DNA of 37,504 nt from a bacterium (GCA_021815315.1 JAKAHB010000005.1:1-37504); one strand, 5' to 3'; counted from the stretch's first letter, positions 8,371 to 16,677 are shown. Translations and numbers: made by a program. Notes: generated by a model not told the origin, from the sequence alone.

Positions 8371-9966
8371 TTATTTTATTGTTAGATATTTAATTTCCCC
8401 CTCCCGTTTTAAGTCTCCTCCGAATTTCTTTTGCAACTTCTGCCAGACTTGGTTATCGTCGGTTAGCAGAAAAATGGAAGTTGGCTGATTTTTGTTCAGC
8501 CGCAGATTTTGCCAGTCGTCTCGCTTGAGATATTCTTGGTTGGGCGCGGGATAGCTTAAAAACATTGTGCTTTGAGCGGCGACAGAAACACCATCCGGAT
8601 AGGGCACGGGAACGCCATTCTCGTTAGCGATGATAATTTTGCGCTCACCTTGGGGGCGGTTCTTTATTGTTTCCGCCAAAAATCTATAGGACTGATTAAA
8701 GGCGCCGGCGACTTCTTTATTTTGTCCCCAGATAATGAAATATTGAGAGAAACTGACGGGGAGAAAAGAGATTAGGACCAAAATCAAAACAGTAAATAGA
8801 GCTGTTTGCGTTTTTTTTGATTGGAACTTTTTAACCCACGAAAGAAGCAGCCAAAAACCCAGAGCGGCTAAAATGCAGGAAGGGACCAACGAACCGATGC
8901 TGCGCAAAGCGTGGGGCACCCCCTCGTTAGTCAAAAAAGCTGGAGCCAACATAATGCCCCACCACACAAGCAGTAACCACGAATATTCCAGCCTTTTTAA
9001 TTTTCCCTGGCGATAAAGCTTGGGACTGAAAATTGAGACCAAGCACCAACCCAGCCCCAAAAGAAACAACAAGCCTACTGGGTATGAAAGTAAGGGTTGG
9101 CCGGACAAATTATGCCGCCAATTACTGTCGCCATAAACATTAAATTCTCCCAAGGTTTTGATCAGGCTCCAGGCGGCGGCTTTTAGAGGCGAAGCGGAAG
9201 TTAGCACTGAAACTTGGGTAGAGCGCCCCATGAAATATTCGGGGTGCTGGTAAAAATATTTGGCGATGGGAAAGACGGTTACGATCGCGAAAATGGTGAA
9301 AACGACCCAGCGCCAGAGCCTTTCTTCAAAAAAAGTTTTCCACCAGCCTTTATATTTTTTTTGAGAGAATTTGAAGATGTCAAAAACCAAAGGAACCGCC
9401 AAAATTACCGGAGCGACGCGAAAGGCAATGTAGGTGTGAAATCCCAATCCAAAAAGAATGCCTGCCAGGGCAAAACCCCAAGCATTCTTTTTGCGCAGAC
9501 CCCAATAAATAAAGGCCAGGCTGGCGGTAATCAACAAGGGGACGGCAATGGCGCGAAAAGCGATGCGGGAGAAATTAATGTGCCAGACAGAAATGGCGAC
9601 TAAAAAAGAGCTCAACAGGGAAACAAGATAAGCCTTTTTGCCCTTAAACAGCCAGAAGCAGAGAAAAGCGACAGCCAGCACGGTCAAAATCCCGATGGCC
9701 ATAGACGGTAATTTTGATTGCCAAATGCCGACGCCGAAATATTTAAAAGAGAGAGCCATCAAATTGATGAACAGTCCTTCGCGGCCGTTGTTATCAACGT
9801 AAAATATTTTATAATCACCGGTTTTTACGGCCTCCAGCGCGTTGTTGGCGTTGGTAGCCTCATCGGGATAAAGCGAGGGTGGAATTTGGCTGATATGCCA
9901 AACTCTAAAAAAAGTGGCGATAATCAAAATTAAAAATAGAAGAAACCAATAAGTTTTTTTCTGCAT
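8371..9966 (-). CDS. PMT/ArnT-like (GT39) membrane glycosyltransferase
   Basis: A second polyprenyl-phosphate-dependent glycosyltransferase of the same superfamily. The N-terminus has one membrane helix and then the acidic loop motif SLYPDEATNANNALE, followed by about ten more membrane segments and a soluble C-terminal domain of roughly 120 residues. The ORF track begins at a TTG at 10002, but a promoter (-10 TATAAT at 9994-9999) overlaps that extension. The first ATG after it, at 9966, gives 531 residues and starts MQKKTYWFLL, so I use that start. Probably co-transcribed with the next gene; the two may decorate the same surface polymer. Confidence 0.85.
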   Translation of the reverse strand: MQKKTYWFLLFLILIIATFFRVWHISQIPPSLYPDEATNANNALEAVKTGDYKIFYVDNNGREGLFINLMALSFKYFGVGIWQSKLPSMAIGILTVLAVAFLCFWLFKGKKAYLVSLLSSFLVAISVWHINFSRIAFRAIAVPLLITASLAFIYWGLRKKNAWGFALAGILFGLGFHTYIAFRVAPVILAVPLVFDIFKFSQKKYKGWWKTFFEERLWRWVVFTIFAIVTVFPIAKYFYQHPEYFMGRSTQVSVLTSASPLKAAAWSLIKTLGEFNVYGDSNWRHNLSGQPLLSYPVGLLFLLGLGWCLVSIFSPKLYRQGKLKRLEYSWLLLVWWGIMLAPAFLTNEGVPHALRSIGSLVPSCILAALGFWLLLSWVKKFQSKKTQTALFTVLILVLISFLPVSFSQYFIIWGQNKEVAGAFNQSYRFLAETIKNRPQGERKIIIANENGVPVPYPDGVSVAAQSTMFLSYPAPNQEYLKRDDWQNLRLNKNQPTSIFLLTDDNQVWQKLQKKFGGDLKREGEIKYLTIK

Positions 9967-9974
9967 ATATTGTG

Positions 9975-10003
9975 TTAATAATACACTCTTCTCATTATAC
10001 AAT
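9975..10003 (+). promoter_or_regulatory. Possible weak promoter for the 10.1 kb cassette gene
   Basis: TTAATA (9975-9980), a 17-base spacer and TACAAT (9998-10003) point toward the plus-strand gene at 10075. It overlaps the divergent GT39 promoter, so the two may compete. The -35 match is poor. Confidence 0.35.
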
Positions 10004-10022
10004 ATCTTTACTTTTATGTTAA
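9994..10022 (-). promoter_or_regulatory. Sigma-70-type promoter for the GT39 pair
   Basis: On the minus strand TTAACA (10017-10022), a 17-base spacer and a perfect TATAAT (9994-9999) precede the ATG at 9966. The likely transcript start is about 20 bases before that ATG, so the leader is very short. Confidence 0.8.
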
Positions 10023-10074
10023 AGGATGGTAGTTATTGAAGAAAGAGATAACCCCTAGCGGGAGGAGGACGCTA

Positions 10075-10632
10075 ATGTCCAGTAGCTTTTTGCTGGTTAA
10101 CACGGAGAGCCTGCGGGATCTCAAGGCTTTACAGGATTTTGTTCTGGCGCGCGCGGTCAACCTAGGAGGAAGTTGGGAGCCTGCCAATTTACCGGTTCCA
10201 GACAAAGGCTGGGAAGATCTCACCGGTCTTTGTCCCTTTGTGGGGCAGCTAACCTTACTGGCGACTCGCCTGGGGATATCCGAGCGGGAATGCACGCAGG
10301 GGGACAGGAAGTTCACCTTCTGCGGTTCCCGGGTGAGTCACGAAGACAACTTTGGCCCACTGGGAGGAAGGCAGGGGTTTGCTTATACTCCGTGGCCTTT
10401 TTGCTGGAGGCTACTACTTGCTTTCACCTGGGCGCTGGAGCAACGAAAGAACTTCCGCAGTTTGAAGACAGACAGTCTGAAAGCCGGAGTATTCCGGCTA
10501 GCTTCGTTGGTCTGGGGGCTTCAAGCGCTGTCTCTGGGTGACGGCCAAATCAGGGACGCCATCGGCTTGTCCGAGGGCAACCCCAATTGCCTGGTTTCGC
10601 CCAAGGGCGATTTCCAAGGCAGACAATCATGA
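10075..10632 (+). CDS. Unknown protein, GC-rich cassette gene A
   Basis: I do not recognise this 185-residue protein. The ORF track starts at a TTG (10036), but GGGAGGAGG at 10060-10068 points clearly to the ATG at 10075 (MSSSFLLVN). No signal peptide or sure membrane helix is visible. The middle is rich in Trp, Phe and Cys (GLCPF, ECTQGDRKFTFCGSR, PFCWR); whether the cysteines bind metal is unknown. It is GC-richer than neighbouring genes. It is single, with its own strong ribosome binding site and a tight terminator, and a 53-bp inverted repeat follows. It shares this style with the genes at 18.0, 28.5, 32.4 and 36.3 kb, which suggests common acquisition or common regulation. Confidence 0.75.
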   Translation: MSSSFLLVNTESLRDLKALQDFVLARAVNLGGSWEPANLPVPDKGWEDLTGLCPFVGQLTLLATRLGISERECTQGDRKFTFCGSRVSHEDNFGPLGGRQGFAYTPWPFCWRLLLAFTWALEQRKNFRSLKTDSLKAGVFRLASLVWGLQALSLGDGQIRDAIGLSEGNPNCLVSPKGDFQGRQS

Positions 10633-10637
10633 TTCCC

Positions 10638-10667
10638 TCCCCACCTCGGTGGGGACTTTTTATTTTT
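10638..10667 (+). terminator. Intrinsic terminator of cassette gene A
   Basis: TCCCCAC and GTGGGGA form a 7-bp stem around the stable loop CTCG, followed by ACTTTTTATTTTT. Confidence 0.9.
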
Positions 10668-10688
10668 GGGACGAGAGCGGGGAAACCT

Positions 10689-10741
10689 CCGTTGTAAAGG
10701 CCGGGTCTTTACAAGTTATCCAGTAAAGACCCGGCCTTTAC
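10689..10741 (+). repeat. 53-bp inverted-repeat element, copy 1
   Basis: The arm GTAAAGGCCGGGTCTTTAC (10694-10712) and its exact reverse complement (10723-10741) flank the 10-base loop AAGTTATCCA, with CCGTT in front. Each 19-base arm is itself nearly palindromic. The whole 53-bp block recurs exactly, inverted, at 17924-17976. It begins about 22 bases after the gene A terminator T-run. Confidence 0.95.
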
Positions 10742-10763
10742 ATTAGGCCGTACATTAGGCCGT
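10740..10763 (+). repeat. Tandem duplication of a 12-mer next to repeat copy 1
   Basis: ACATTAGGCCGT occurs twice in a row, and the first copy shares its first two bases with the end of the inverted-repeat element. This may be a footprint of insertion or slippage at the element's edge. Confidence 0.85.
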
Positions 10764-10859
10764 CTTGCTCTGGCTAAAATCTTTTTTTTGTGATATGCTG
10801 ATAAAAGCAAGACTGTGAATTTTGGCTCCGTGTTTGGAGTCTGGTTTTGTTGGAAATTT

Positions 10860-11168
10860 ATGTTTATTTTTAGTCAGAAGTCCTCTCGCGATATCCTTAA
10901 AGATTTTTTCCCCAAGGGATTGCCGCCGGAAAAAGAAGAGGAAATTCTAGATAAAATGATTGACCTTTTGCAAAAAAGGCTGCTTTTGCGCGTGGCGGAT
11001 AATTTGACTAGCGCCCAGAAAGGAGAGCTGGACGCTTTGCTAAAAAATAACGATCCCAGCGAAATCGGCGCTTTTATGGAGAAAAACGTGGAGAATATGG
11101 AAGAAGTTTTAAGCGAGGAAATAGAAAAATTAAAAAAAGAGATCGAAGAATTTGTAAAGGCGGAATAA
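10860..11168 (+). CDS. DUF5663 family protein
   Basis: A small acidic, helical cytoplasmic protein (102 aa from the ATG at 10860). The ORF track extends it to a GTG at 10815, but that extension looks like untranslated leader, and MFIFSQKSSRDIL is the more natural start. The pattern of short amphipathic helices, with GLPPEKEEEILDKMIDLLQKR and a C-terminal coiled-coil-like stretch rich in Glu and Lys, resembles DUF5663, a family of unknown function found mostly in Patescibacteria. It lies two genes before the VirD4/HerA-like ATPase and may work with it. Family call is from memory of the pattern only. Confidence 0.65.
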   Translation: MFIFSQKSSRDILKDFFPKGLPPEKEEEILDKMIDLLQKRLLLRVADNLTSAQKGELDALLKNNDPSEIGAFMEKNVENMEEVLSEEIEKLKKEIEEFVKAE

Positions 11169-11225
11169 CAGGACATTAAGTTAAAAATTTTTAGCGTTAG
11201 TTTACAGACCTTTAAATCTGCAAAT

Positions 11226-11630
11226 ATGGACGATCCAATCAAAAAAGAGAAAGTGGTTCCCGAAGGCGAACCAATAAAGCCGAGGAGCCTTCCCCAAGAA
11301 GAGATGCCCCTGCCGGAAGCGGTGAAGGAGGTGCTTGGCGGGGGCCCCGAGTCTCAAGAAACAAAGAAGCAAGTCATTGAAACAGCGGCCCAGCAGGCGG
11401 TCGCTGCCGTGACACCGGCCCCAGCCGCGCTTCCCGGCGCCCCGGTTCCCTCAACAGAAGAGCAGCAGATAGAAGAGGCGGTAAATCTGGCCTTTACCAA
11501 AGGCATTGAAAACGCGATTGAGCAAATTAAAAAAAGTGGCAAAGACCACTTGTTAGACGCTTTTCATGATAAAATGGTGGACGAACTCTACCAGCGCTTA
11601 ATTCAGTCGGGGAAGCTAAAACAACTGTAA
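11226..11630 (+). CDS. Small acidic protein with Pro/Ala-rich linker, partner of the VirD4-like ATPase?
   Basis: No family recognised. The 134 residues split into a charged, proline-rich N-terminal half (residues ~1-75, including an Ala/Pro stretch around 55-75 that should be disordered) and a helical C-terminal half with IEEAVNLAFTKGIENAIEQIKK and a final helix YQRLIQSGKLKQL. It is soluble, with no signal peptide. It lies 57 bases after the DUF5663 gene and 48 bases before the large ATPase, on the same strand, so all three probably share a transcript and a function. It could be an adaptor or regulator of the ATPase. Confidence 0.7.
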   Translation: MDDPIKKEKVVPEGEPIKPRSLPQEEMPLPEAVKEVLGGGPESQETKKQVIETAAQQAVAAVTPAPAALPGAPVPSTEEQQIEEAVNLAFTKGIENAIEQIKKSGKDHLLDAFHDKMVDELYQRLIQSGKLKQL

Positions 11631-11678
11631 ATTTCAGCATAATATTTTATCAAACTCTCGTTACTTTTTTGTTAGTCT

Positions 11679-14081
11679 ATGTTTTCTCTTGATCTTAATC
11701 TCATTTTATGGCCGACCCTGGGACTTGTTTCTTTTTTTTGCGTTTTTTTCGGTCTCTGGTTGCTGCTAAGGTCAATCAGAAATAAAGGGAACATTACTCG
11801 TTCCTTGAATATGGGCTTGCTCTCGGTGGCTCTGCCCTATTACCAGGACGAAAAAAAAGACGACAAAAGAACCGGCAAAGAGATTATCGGAGTAATGGAG
11901 CAGGTTTTTACCAGCTTCGTTAATATGCGCGAAAAAGGGCTGAGTAAATTTTTGTATTCAGAGCCCTATATTGTCTTGGAGATAGGCACGCCCAAGGGGA
12001 GCCAAGAGGCGGTTTTTTATTTTGGCGCGCCGAGACGTTATCTGGAAATCGCCAAAAAAGTTGTTTACGGCTTCTATCCCAACGCCCAAGTTCAAGAGGT
12101 TAAAGACTATAATATTTTTGAAGAGAATGGCGCTACGGCCGGGTCTTATGTCTCTCTAAAAAATAATTATTTCTTGCCGATAAAAACCTATCAAGACCTC
12201 GGCTCCGACCCCCTGGCTGAAATTGTCAGCACCCTAACCAAGTTGGAAGAGAAAAAAGAAGGAGGCGCTTTCCAATTAATTATGCGCCCGGCCAAGTCGG
12301 GCTGGAACAAAAAAGCCAGAAAAATTCTGGAAGAAATGGAACGAGGCAAAACCTTTGACCAGGCTAAAACAATCGCTTTTCGGCACCCGCTGTGGGATAC
12401 GCTGGTGCGGGGCGGGAAGCAACAGCCCCAAGCAGCGCCCGAATTGGCCCCGGTGGTTTCTCTTTCCGCGCGCAAGATAGCCGAGGCCGTGCAGGGCAAA
12501 ATAAGCAAAGCCGGCTTTGAGTGCAATCTGCGTTTGCTGGCTTCCGCTTCCACGATTGAACAAGCCGAGCAAATTTTATCGCAAATGGAAAGCGCTTTTT
12601 CGCAGTTTGAAAGTCCGGAGCTGAATGGTTTTAGGACCAACCGATTGACTAGGGGGGCTTTAAAAAAATCAATCTACTTTTTTTCTTTCAGAATTTTTAA
12701 TCCCGACCAGAAAATTTTGCTCAACACCGAAGAACTATCCAGTATCTTCCACTTTTCCGTTAGCGGATCAAGGATGCCGCGCTTGAAAGCGTTGAAAGCC
12801 AAAGACGCGCCGCCTCCTTCCGGCTTACCGACGGAAGGGATTATCCTGGGAAAGAATGTTTATCGCGGCGTGGAGACTACCGTTAGAATGTCGTTGGATG
12901 ATCGCCGTCGCCACCTCTATGTCGTGGGACAAACAGGAACCGGCAAGTCATATTTTCTGCGGCAATTGGCGACACAAGACATGGAAGCCGGCCACGGAAT
13001 GGCTTTCTTTGACCCGCACGGCGAAGAGATAGAAAACCTTTTGGGGCTGGTTCCCCAAGAGAGGATTGAGGATGTGATTGTCTTTGACCCCAGTGACCTG
13101 GAAAGGCCGTTGGGGCTGAACATGCTGGAATATAATCCGAAGTATCCGGAGCAGAAGACTTTTATCGTCAACGAGATGATCAACATCTTTGACAAACTCT
13201 ACGATCTGAAACAAACTGGCGGACCGATGTTTGAGCAGTATATGAGAAACGCCCTGCTTCTTTTGATGGACGATCCGCAGGAACAAGCGACCCTGATGGA
13301 TGTTCCCAAAATTTTTGCCGACCCGGATTATCGGGCGAGACTTTTGGCTAAGTGCCGAAACGAAGTTACGCGCGATTTTTGGGAGAAAGAAGCAGAAAAA
13401 GCGGGGGGCGAAGCGGCGCTGCAAAACATCACTCCTTACGTCACCAGCAAGTTCAACACCTTTGTGGCCAACGACTACATGCGGCCGATAATCAGCCAGC
13501 CAAAAAGCGCTTTTAATTTTCGCGAAGTTATGGATTCCGGTAAAATCTTGTTGGTTAATTTGTCCAAAGGCCGCTTGGGGGACATCAACAGCAGTCTCTT
13601 GGGCATGATTTTGGTCGGGAAGCTCACCATGGCCGCTTTGTCGCGCGTGGATGTCGCGGGCGAGCAAAGACGTGATTTCTTTTTGTACATTGACGAATTT
13701 CAAAATGTAACCACGGATAGTATTAGCACGATTCTTTCGGAAGCTCGTAAATATCGTTTGGATTTGACCGTGGGGCACCAATACATCAAACAACTGCAAG
13801 AAAAAATTCGCGATGCTGTTTTTGGCAATGTCGGCTCAATCTGCGCTTTCCGGGTGGGCGCCGAAGACGCGGAATTTTTGGCCAAACAATTTGAGCCGGT
13901 ATTTACGGCGGCTGATTTAATCGGCATTGATAACCGCAAGGCCTATGTTAAACTTTTAATGAGTGGAATGACCGCTTTGCCTTTCAATCTGGAGACTTTG
14001 CCGGGCAAAGAGAGCAACCTGGAATACGGGCAGAAGATCAAAGAACTTTCCAGGCTTAAATACGGGAAACTTAATCTTTAA
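11679..14081 (+). CDS. VirD4/TraD/HerA-like membrane-anchored ATPase (type IV secretion DNA-binding domain, DUF87)
   Basis: A large P-loop motor of the VirD4/HerA superfamily, of the type annotated in Patescibacteria as type IV secretion system DNA-binding domain protein. An N-terminal membrane helix (residues ~5-30) is followed by a ~370-residue domain of unknown role and then the motor. The motor has Walker A GQTGTGKS (~416-423), FFDPHGEE just after it, and Walker B FFLYIDEFQN (~667). A C-terminal GHQYIKQL region follows, typical of this clan. Such proteins pump DNA or couple substrates to a transport channel. No other type IV secretion genes are visible here except the two small upstream genes. 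Function in conjugation, DNA uptake or pilus assembly remains open. Confidence 0.85.
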   Translation: MFSLDLNLILWPTLGLVSFFCVFFGLWLLLRSIRNKGNITRSLNMGLLSVALPYYQDEKKDDKRTGKEIIGVMEQVFTSFVNMREKGLSKFLYSEPYIVLEIGTPKGSQEAVFYFGAPRRYLEIAKKVVYGFYPNAQVQEVKDYNIFEENGATAGSYVSLKNNYFLPIKTYQDLGSDPLAEIVSTLTKLEEKKEGGAFQLIMRPAKSGWNKKARKILEEMERGKTFDQAKTIAFRHPLWDTLVRGGKQQPQAAPELAPVVSLSARKIAEAVQGKISKAGFECNLRLLASASTIEQAEQILSQMESAFSQFESPELNGFRTNRLTRGALKKSIYFFSFRIFNPDQKILLNTEELSSIFHFSVSGSRMPRLKALKAKDAPPPSGLPTEGIILGKNVYRGVETTVRMSLDDRRRHLYVVGQTGTGKSYFLRQLATQDMEAGHGMAFFDPHGEEIENLLGLVPQERIEDVIVFDPSDLERPLGLNMLEYNPKYPEQKTFIVNEMINIFDKLYDLKQTGGPMFEQYMRNALLLLMDDPQEQATLMDVPKIFADPDYRARLLAKCRNEVTRDFWEKEAEKAGGEAALQNITPYVTSKFNTFVANDYMRPIISQPKSAFNFREVMDSGKILLVNLSKGRLGDINSSLLGMILVGKLTMAALSRVDVAGEQRRDFFLYIDEFQNVTTDSISTILSEARKYRLDLTVGHQYIKQLQEKIRDAVFGNVGSICAFRVGAEDAEFLAKQFEPVFTAADLIGIDNRKAYVKLLMSGMTALPFNLETLPGKESNLEYGQKIKELSRLKYGKLNL

Positions 14082-14134
14082 ACAGCGATGTCAATTCGCC
14101 AATAGTTATTTGGGTACTGGCGTTGCGTATCAAA

Positions 14135-14743
14135 ATGAGCTTCACCAAAAAGGATCTTTTTGCCTCGTTGATTCTAGGCGAGGTGGCATCGTGGCTAGTT
14201 ATAGCCATCATTCATAATCTTAATATTAAGATTTCTCTGACAAGGCTTTTGCCCGTGATTTTGCCGTTAGTCGTTTTGGTGGGCATGTATCTTGCTTTTT
14301 GGATCGGAAAATGGGCGGGGATCATTTGGCAGTTGGCTAAATTCGCGGCTTCGGGAGTCCTAAACACCCTGGTGGACTGGGGAGTTTTAAATCTTTTAAT
14401 TTTTATCACGGGTATTGCCACCGGTTACTATTATTCTCTTTTCAAAGCCATCTCTTTTGTTATCGGGGCCACCAACAGTTATGTCTGGAATAAGTTTTGG
14501 ACTTTTGAAGCCGGCGATAGCAGAGAAGCGGGCAAGGAATTTTTGCAATTCTTTGTCGTCAGCCTGATTGGTTTTGGCATCAACGTGGGAATAGCGTCTT
14601 TGATCGTGAACTATCTCCACGCTCCGGCCGGCGTTTCTTCAAAGCTTTGGGCCAACGCGGGCGCGGCCGCCGGATCGGTAGCGGCTTTGATTTGGAACTT
14701 TTTGGGGTACAAATTAATTGTCTTCAAAAAAAAGGACGCTTAG
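14135..14743 (+). CDS. GtrA-like multi-pass membrane protein
   Basis: A member of the GtrA family, small proteins thought to help move polyprenyl-linked sugars across the membrane. The GtrA domain covers residues ~70-198 with four membrane segments, including FAASGVLNTLVDWGVLN and the hallmark NSYVWNKFWTF; it ends WNFLGYKLIVFKKK. Two additional N-terminal membrane segments (residues ~10-65) precede it. The ORF track starts at a TTG (14123); the ATG at 14135 (MSFTKKD) is preferred. A GtrA protein fits with the GT39 enzymes in the window, which use polyprenyl-phosphate sugars, although it is not in their operon. Confidence 0.85.
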   Translation: MSFTKKDLFASLILGEVASWLVIAIIHNLNIKISLTRLLPVILPLVVLVGMYLAFWIGKWAGIIWQLAKFAASGVLNTLVDWGVLNLLIFITGIATGYYYSLFKAISFVIGATNSYVWNKFWTFEAGDSREAGKEFLQFFVVSLIGFGINVGIASLIVNYLHAPAGVSSKLWANAGAAAGSVAALIWNFLGYKLIVFKKKDA

Positions 14744-14828
14744 AACTTCCTTGAGAAACTTGACCTTTTCCGGCAAAAGATTTCTGATTTAAGTGTAAGC
14801 ATTGTAGTTTTTAACTTTTAGTCTCTTT

Positions 14829-15923
14829 ATGTCTAATTTGGTTTTATATCGCAAATATCGTCCGACCAAGTTTTCTGAACTGGTTGAACAGAAAGCGATT
14901 GTCAAAACAATAACTAACGCGTTGGCGGGGGACAAGCAAGCCCACGCCTATCTTTTTTGTGGGCCGCGAGGCGTCGGGAAAACAACTCTGGCGCGCTTGA
15001 TTGCCAAGGCGGTTAATTGTTTAAATAGAAAAGAAGGGGAATTTGAGCCCTGCAATCAATGCCTGGCTTGCAAAAGCATCATAGAAGGCAAGGCGTTGGA
15101 TATCATTGAAATAGACGCCGCTTCCAACCGGGGCATTGATGAAATTCGCGATTTACGGGAAGGCATCAGGTTCTCTCCCAGCCATTTGAAGTATAAAGTT
15201 TTTATCATTGACGAAGTCCACATGTTGACGCGGGAAGCCTTTAACGCCCTCTTGAAAACGTTGGAAGAACCGCCCGCGCACGCTTTGTTTATTCTGGCCA
15301 CCACTGAAACGCACAAGGTTCCAGCCACGATTATTTCGCGTTGTCAAAAATTTGATTTTGGTCGGTTTTCGTTGGAAGCCATCACGGAAAGACTCAAGCG
15401 ACTGGCCCAAGCCGAAAAAGTAAAAATAGACGAGCGCGCTTTGAATCTAATCGCGCTTAATGCCGCCGGAGGCATGCGAGACGCGGAAAGTCTGCTGGGG
15501 CAAATTATTTCCCTGCAAGACGAGCAGATTACTTTTGAAGAAGCACGTGATATTTTAGGCGTGGTAGACAACGCCAAAATTAAAGATTTTTTTGACCTGT
15601 TAATCGCCAAGGATCAAGGCGCGGCTATCAAGTTCATCAATGACCTGCTGGAGCAGGGAACGGACTTGGCCCAATTTGTTAAATCAGCTATAAATTATTT
15701 GCGCCAGTTGATGATTTTGCGGGTGGATGCTGGGTTAAACAAGCTCGCGGCGGCTGAATTGACAGACGAGCAGGTGGAGATTATAGTAAACCAGGGAAAA
15801 AAGTTCACGGAAGAGCAAACTTTACGCTTGATAAAGTTGTTATTGCAAGCGGAAAACGAAATGAAACTTTCGCCGATTGTCCAATTGCCGTTGGAATTAG
15901 TGGTAATGGACTTTTTAAGTTAA
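14829..15923 (+). CDS. dnaX: DNA polymerase III gamma subunit (clamp loader ATPase), short form
   Basis: The motor of the replication clamp loader. Residues 45-52 are Walker A (GPRGVGKT). A zinc site of four cysteines follows at 64, 75, 78 and 81, then Walker B with DEVH (~125) and the SRC finger in IISRCQKF. The clamp-loader lid and collar domains continue to the end. At 364 residues it has only the gamma part; the C-terminal tau domains that bind DnaB and the polymerase alpha subunit in longer bacteria are absent, with no sign of a programmed frameshift needed. tRNA-Gln begins 7 bases after its stop codon. Confidence 0.95.
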   Translation: MSNLVLYRKYRPTKFSELVEQKAIVKTITNALAGDKQAHAYLFCGPRGVGKTTLARLIAKAVNCLNRKEGEFEPCNQCLACKSIIEGKALDIIEIDAASNRGIDEIRDLREGIRFSPSHLKYKVFIIDEVHMLTREAFNALLKTLEEPPAHALFILATTETHKVPATIISRCQKFDFGRFSLEAITERLKRLAQAEKVKIDERALNLIALNAAGGMRDAESLLGQIISLQDEQITFEEARDILGVVDNAKIKDFFDLLIAKDQGAAIKFINDLLEQGTDLAQFVKSAINYLRQLMILRVDAGLNKLAAAELTDEQVEIIVNQGKKFTEEQTLRLIKLLLQAENEMKLSPIVQLPLELVVMDFLS

Positions 15924-15930
15924 TAGATTT

Positions 15931-16004
15931 TGCCGGGTCGTCTAACGGTAGGACAGCGGCCTTTGAAGCCGTTTATCGGGGTTCGAATCCCTGCCCGGCA
16001 GCCA
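15931..16004 (+). tRNA. tRNA-Gln (anticodon TTG)
   Basis: A full cloverleaf is visible. The 7-bp acceptor stem is TGCCGGG/CCCGGCA, starting with the weak U1-A72 pair typical of bacterial tRNA-Gln. The D arm is GTC...GAC. The anticodon arm is GCGGC-CTTTGAA-GCCGT with anticodon TTG, and the T arm is CGGGG-TTCGAAT-CCCTG. The discriminator is G73 and the CCA end is encoded. It starts 7 bases after dnaX and is probably co-transcribed with it. Confidence 0.96.
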
Positions 16005-16047
16005 GATTATAATAGGTTATGGCGACCAAGACGGGCCGAAATAATTT

Positions 16048-16635
16048 ATGAGCGAAAATAAAACTGAAAATAACACAATCTATGTGTTTATCGACGCATC
16101 AAACCTATGGGCAGCCTTAAAGGCGAAAGGCAAGTTTATTGATTTTGAGAAAGCCACTAAATATATCAAAGAAGAATTTAGCGGAACAACTATCAAAGTT
16201 TTTTACTATACCGCATATCCAGCTGAAGGGACAAGAAGTTATAGTTTGGACGGAAGACATAAGTTTTTTACTTTCTTGAAAAAAGGCTTAGGATTCGAGG
16301 TAATCAAAAAGGAATTGAAAAGAATCAGCATCGTTGATGAACACGGAGAGGCAATTGAGGAAAAAGGGAACATGGATGTGGAAATTACTATTGACGCCAT
16401 GCATCATTTAGGGAAATACAATGTAGCAGTATTTTTTACCGGAGATTCTGATTTTCTGGCGCTTGTAACTTATTTGAGAAATTACGAGAAGAAGGTTTTT
16501 ATTTTTTCTTCAAAAAATAATGTATCTCAAGAGTTGAGAACGAGCGCAGACGGATACATCGACATTTTGAATCTTGAGGTTATTTGGGGCAAGAATTTAA
16601 AACACAGAGCTGAACTAAAGAAAGAGCACAAATAA
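16048..16635 (+). CDS. NYN domain (LabA/DUF88-like, PIN-fold) putative ribonuclease
   Basis: A NYN-domain protein of the LabA/DUF88 type, a PIN-fold group that often cuts RNA using metal ions held by acidic residues. The expected acidic positions are visible: D16 in YVFIDASNL, the aspartates in KGNMDVEITIDAM near 111-117, and the pair in FTGDSDFLAL (~131-135). The C-terminal part includes SADGYIDILNL. The target RNA is unknown. It is plainly more AT-rich in codon use than dnaX before it, which hints at later acquisition. A GC-rich hairpin follows the stop codon directly. Confidence 0.85.
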   Translation: MSENKTENNTIYVFIDASNLWAALKAKGKFIDFEKATKYIKEEFSGTTIKVFYYTAYPAEGTRSYSLDGRHKFFTFLKKGLGFEVIKKELKRISIVDEHGEAIEEKGNMDVEITIDAMHHLGKYNVAVFFTGDSDFLALVTYLRNYEKKVFIFSSKNNVSQELRTSADGYIDILNLEVIWGKNLKHRAELKKEHK

Positions 16636-16639
16636 AAGC

Positions 16640-16659
16640 CGCCCTCCTTGCGGAGGGCG
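16640..16659. terminator. GC-rich hairpin after the NYN gene
   Basis: CGCCCTCC and GGAGGGCG form an 8-bp stem with loop TTGC, starting just after the stop codon. On the plus strand no T-run follows; on the minus strand GCTTTTATTT does. It may end transcription imperfectly on plus and well on minus. Confidence 0.55.
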
Positions 16660-16677
16660 ACCCTTGGATGTTATACC

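Noticed and set aside
10173-10541. 122-aa alternative frame over cassette gene A
   Set aside because: The frame of gene A is supported by the GGGAGGAGG site and by a terminator right after its stop; the other frame has neither.
10689-10741. Repeat copies as integron attC sites
   Set aside because: The arms are perfect repeats without the extrahelical bases of attC, the RYYYAAC/GTTRRRY core boxes are not present, and no integrase gene is visible in the window.
12948-13799. 283-aa minus-strand ORF inside the VirD4-like gene
   Set aside because: The plus-strand frame has complete Walker motifs; the antisense protein shows no domain and no start signals.
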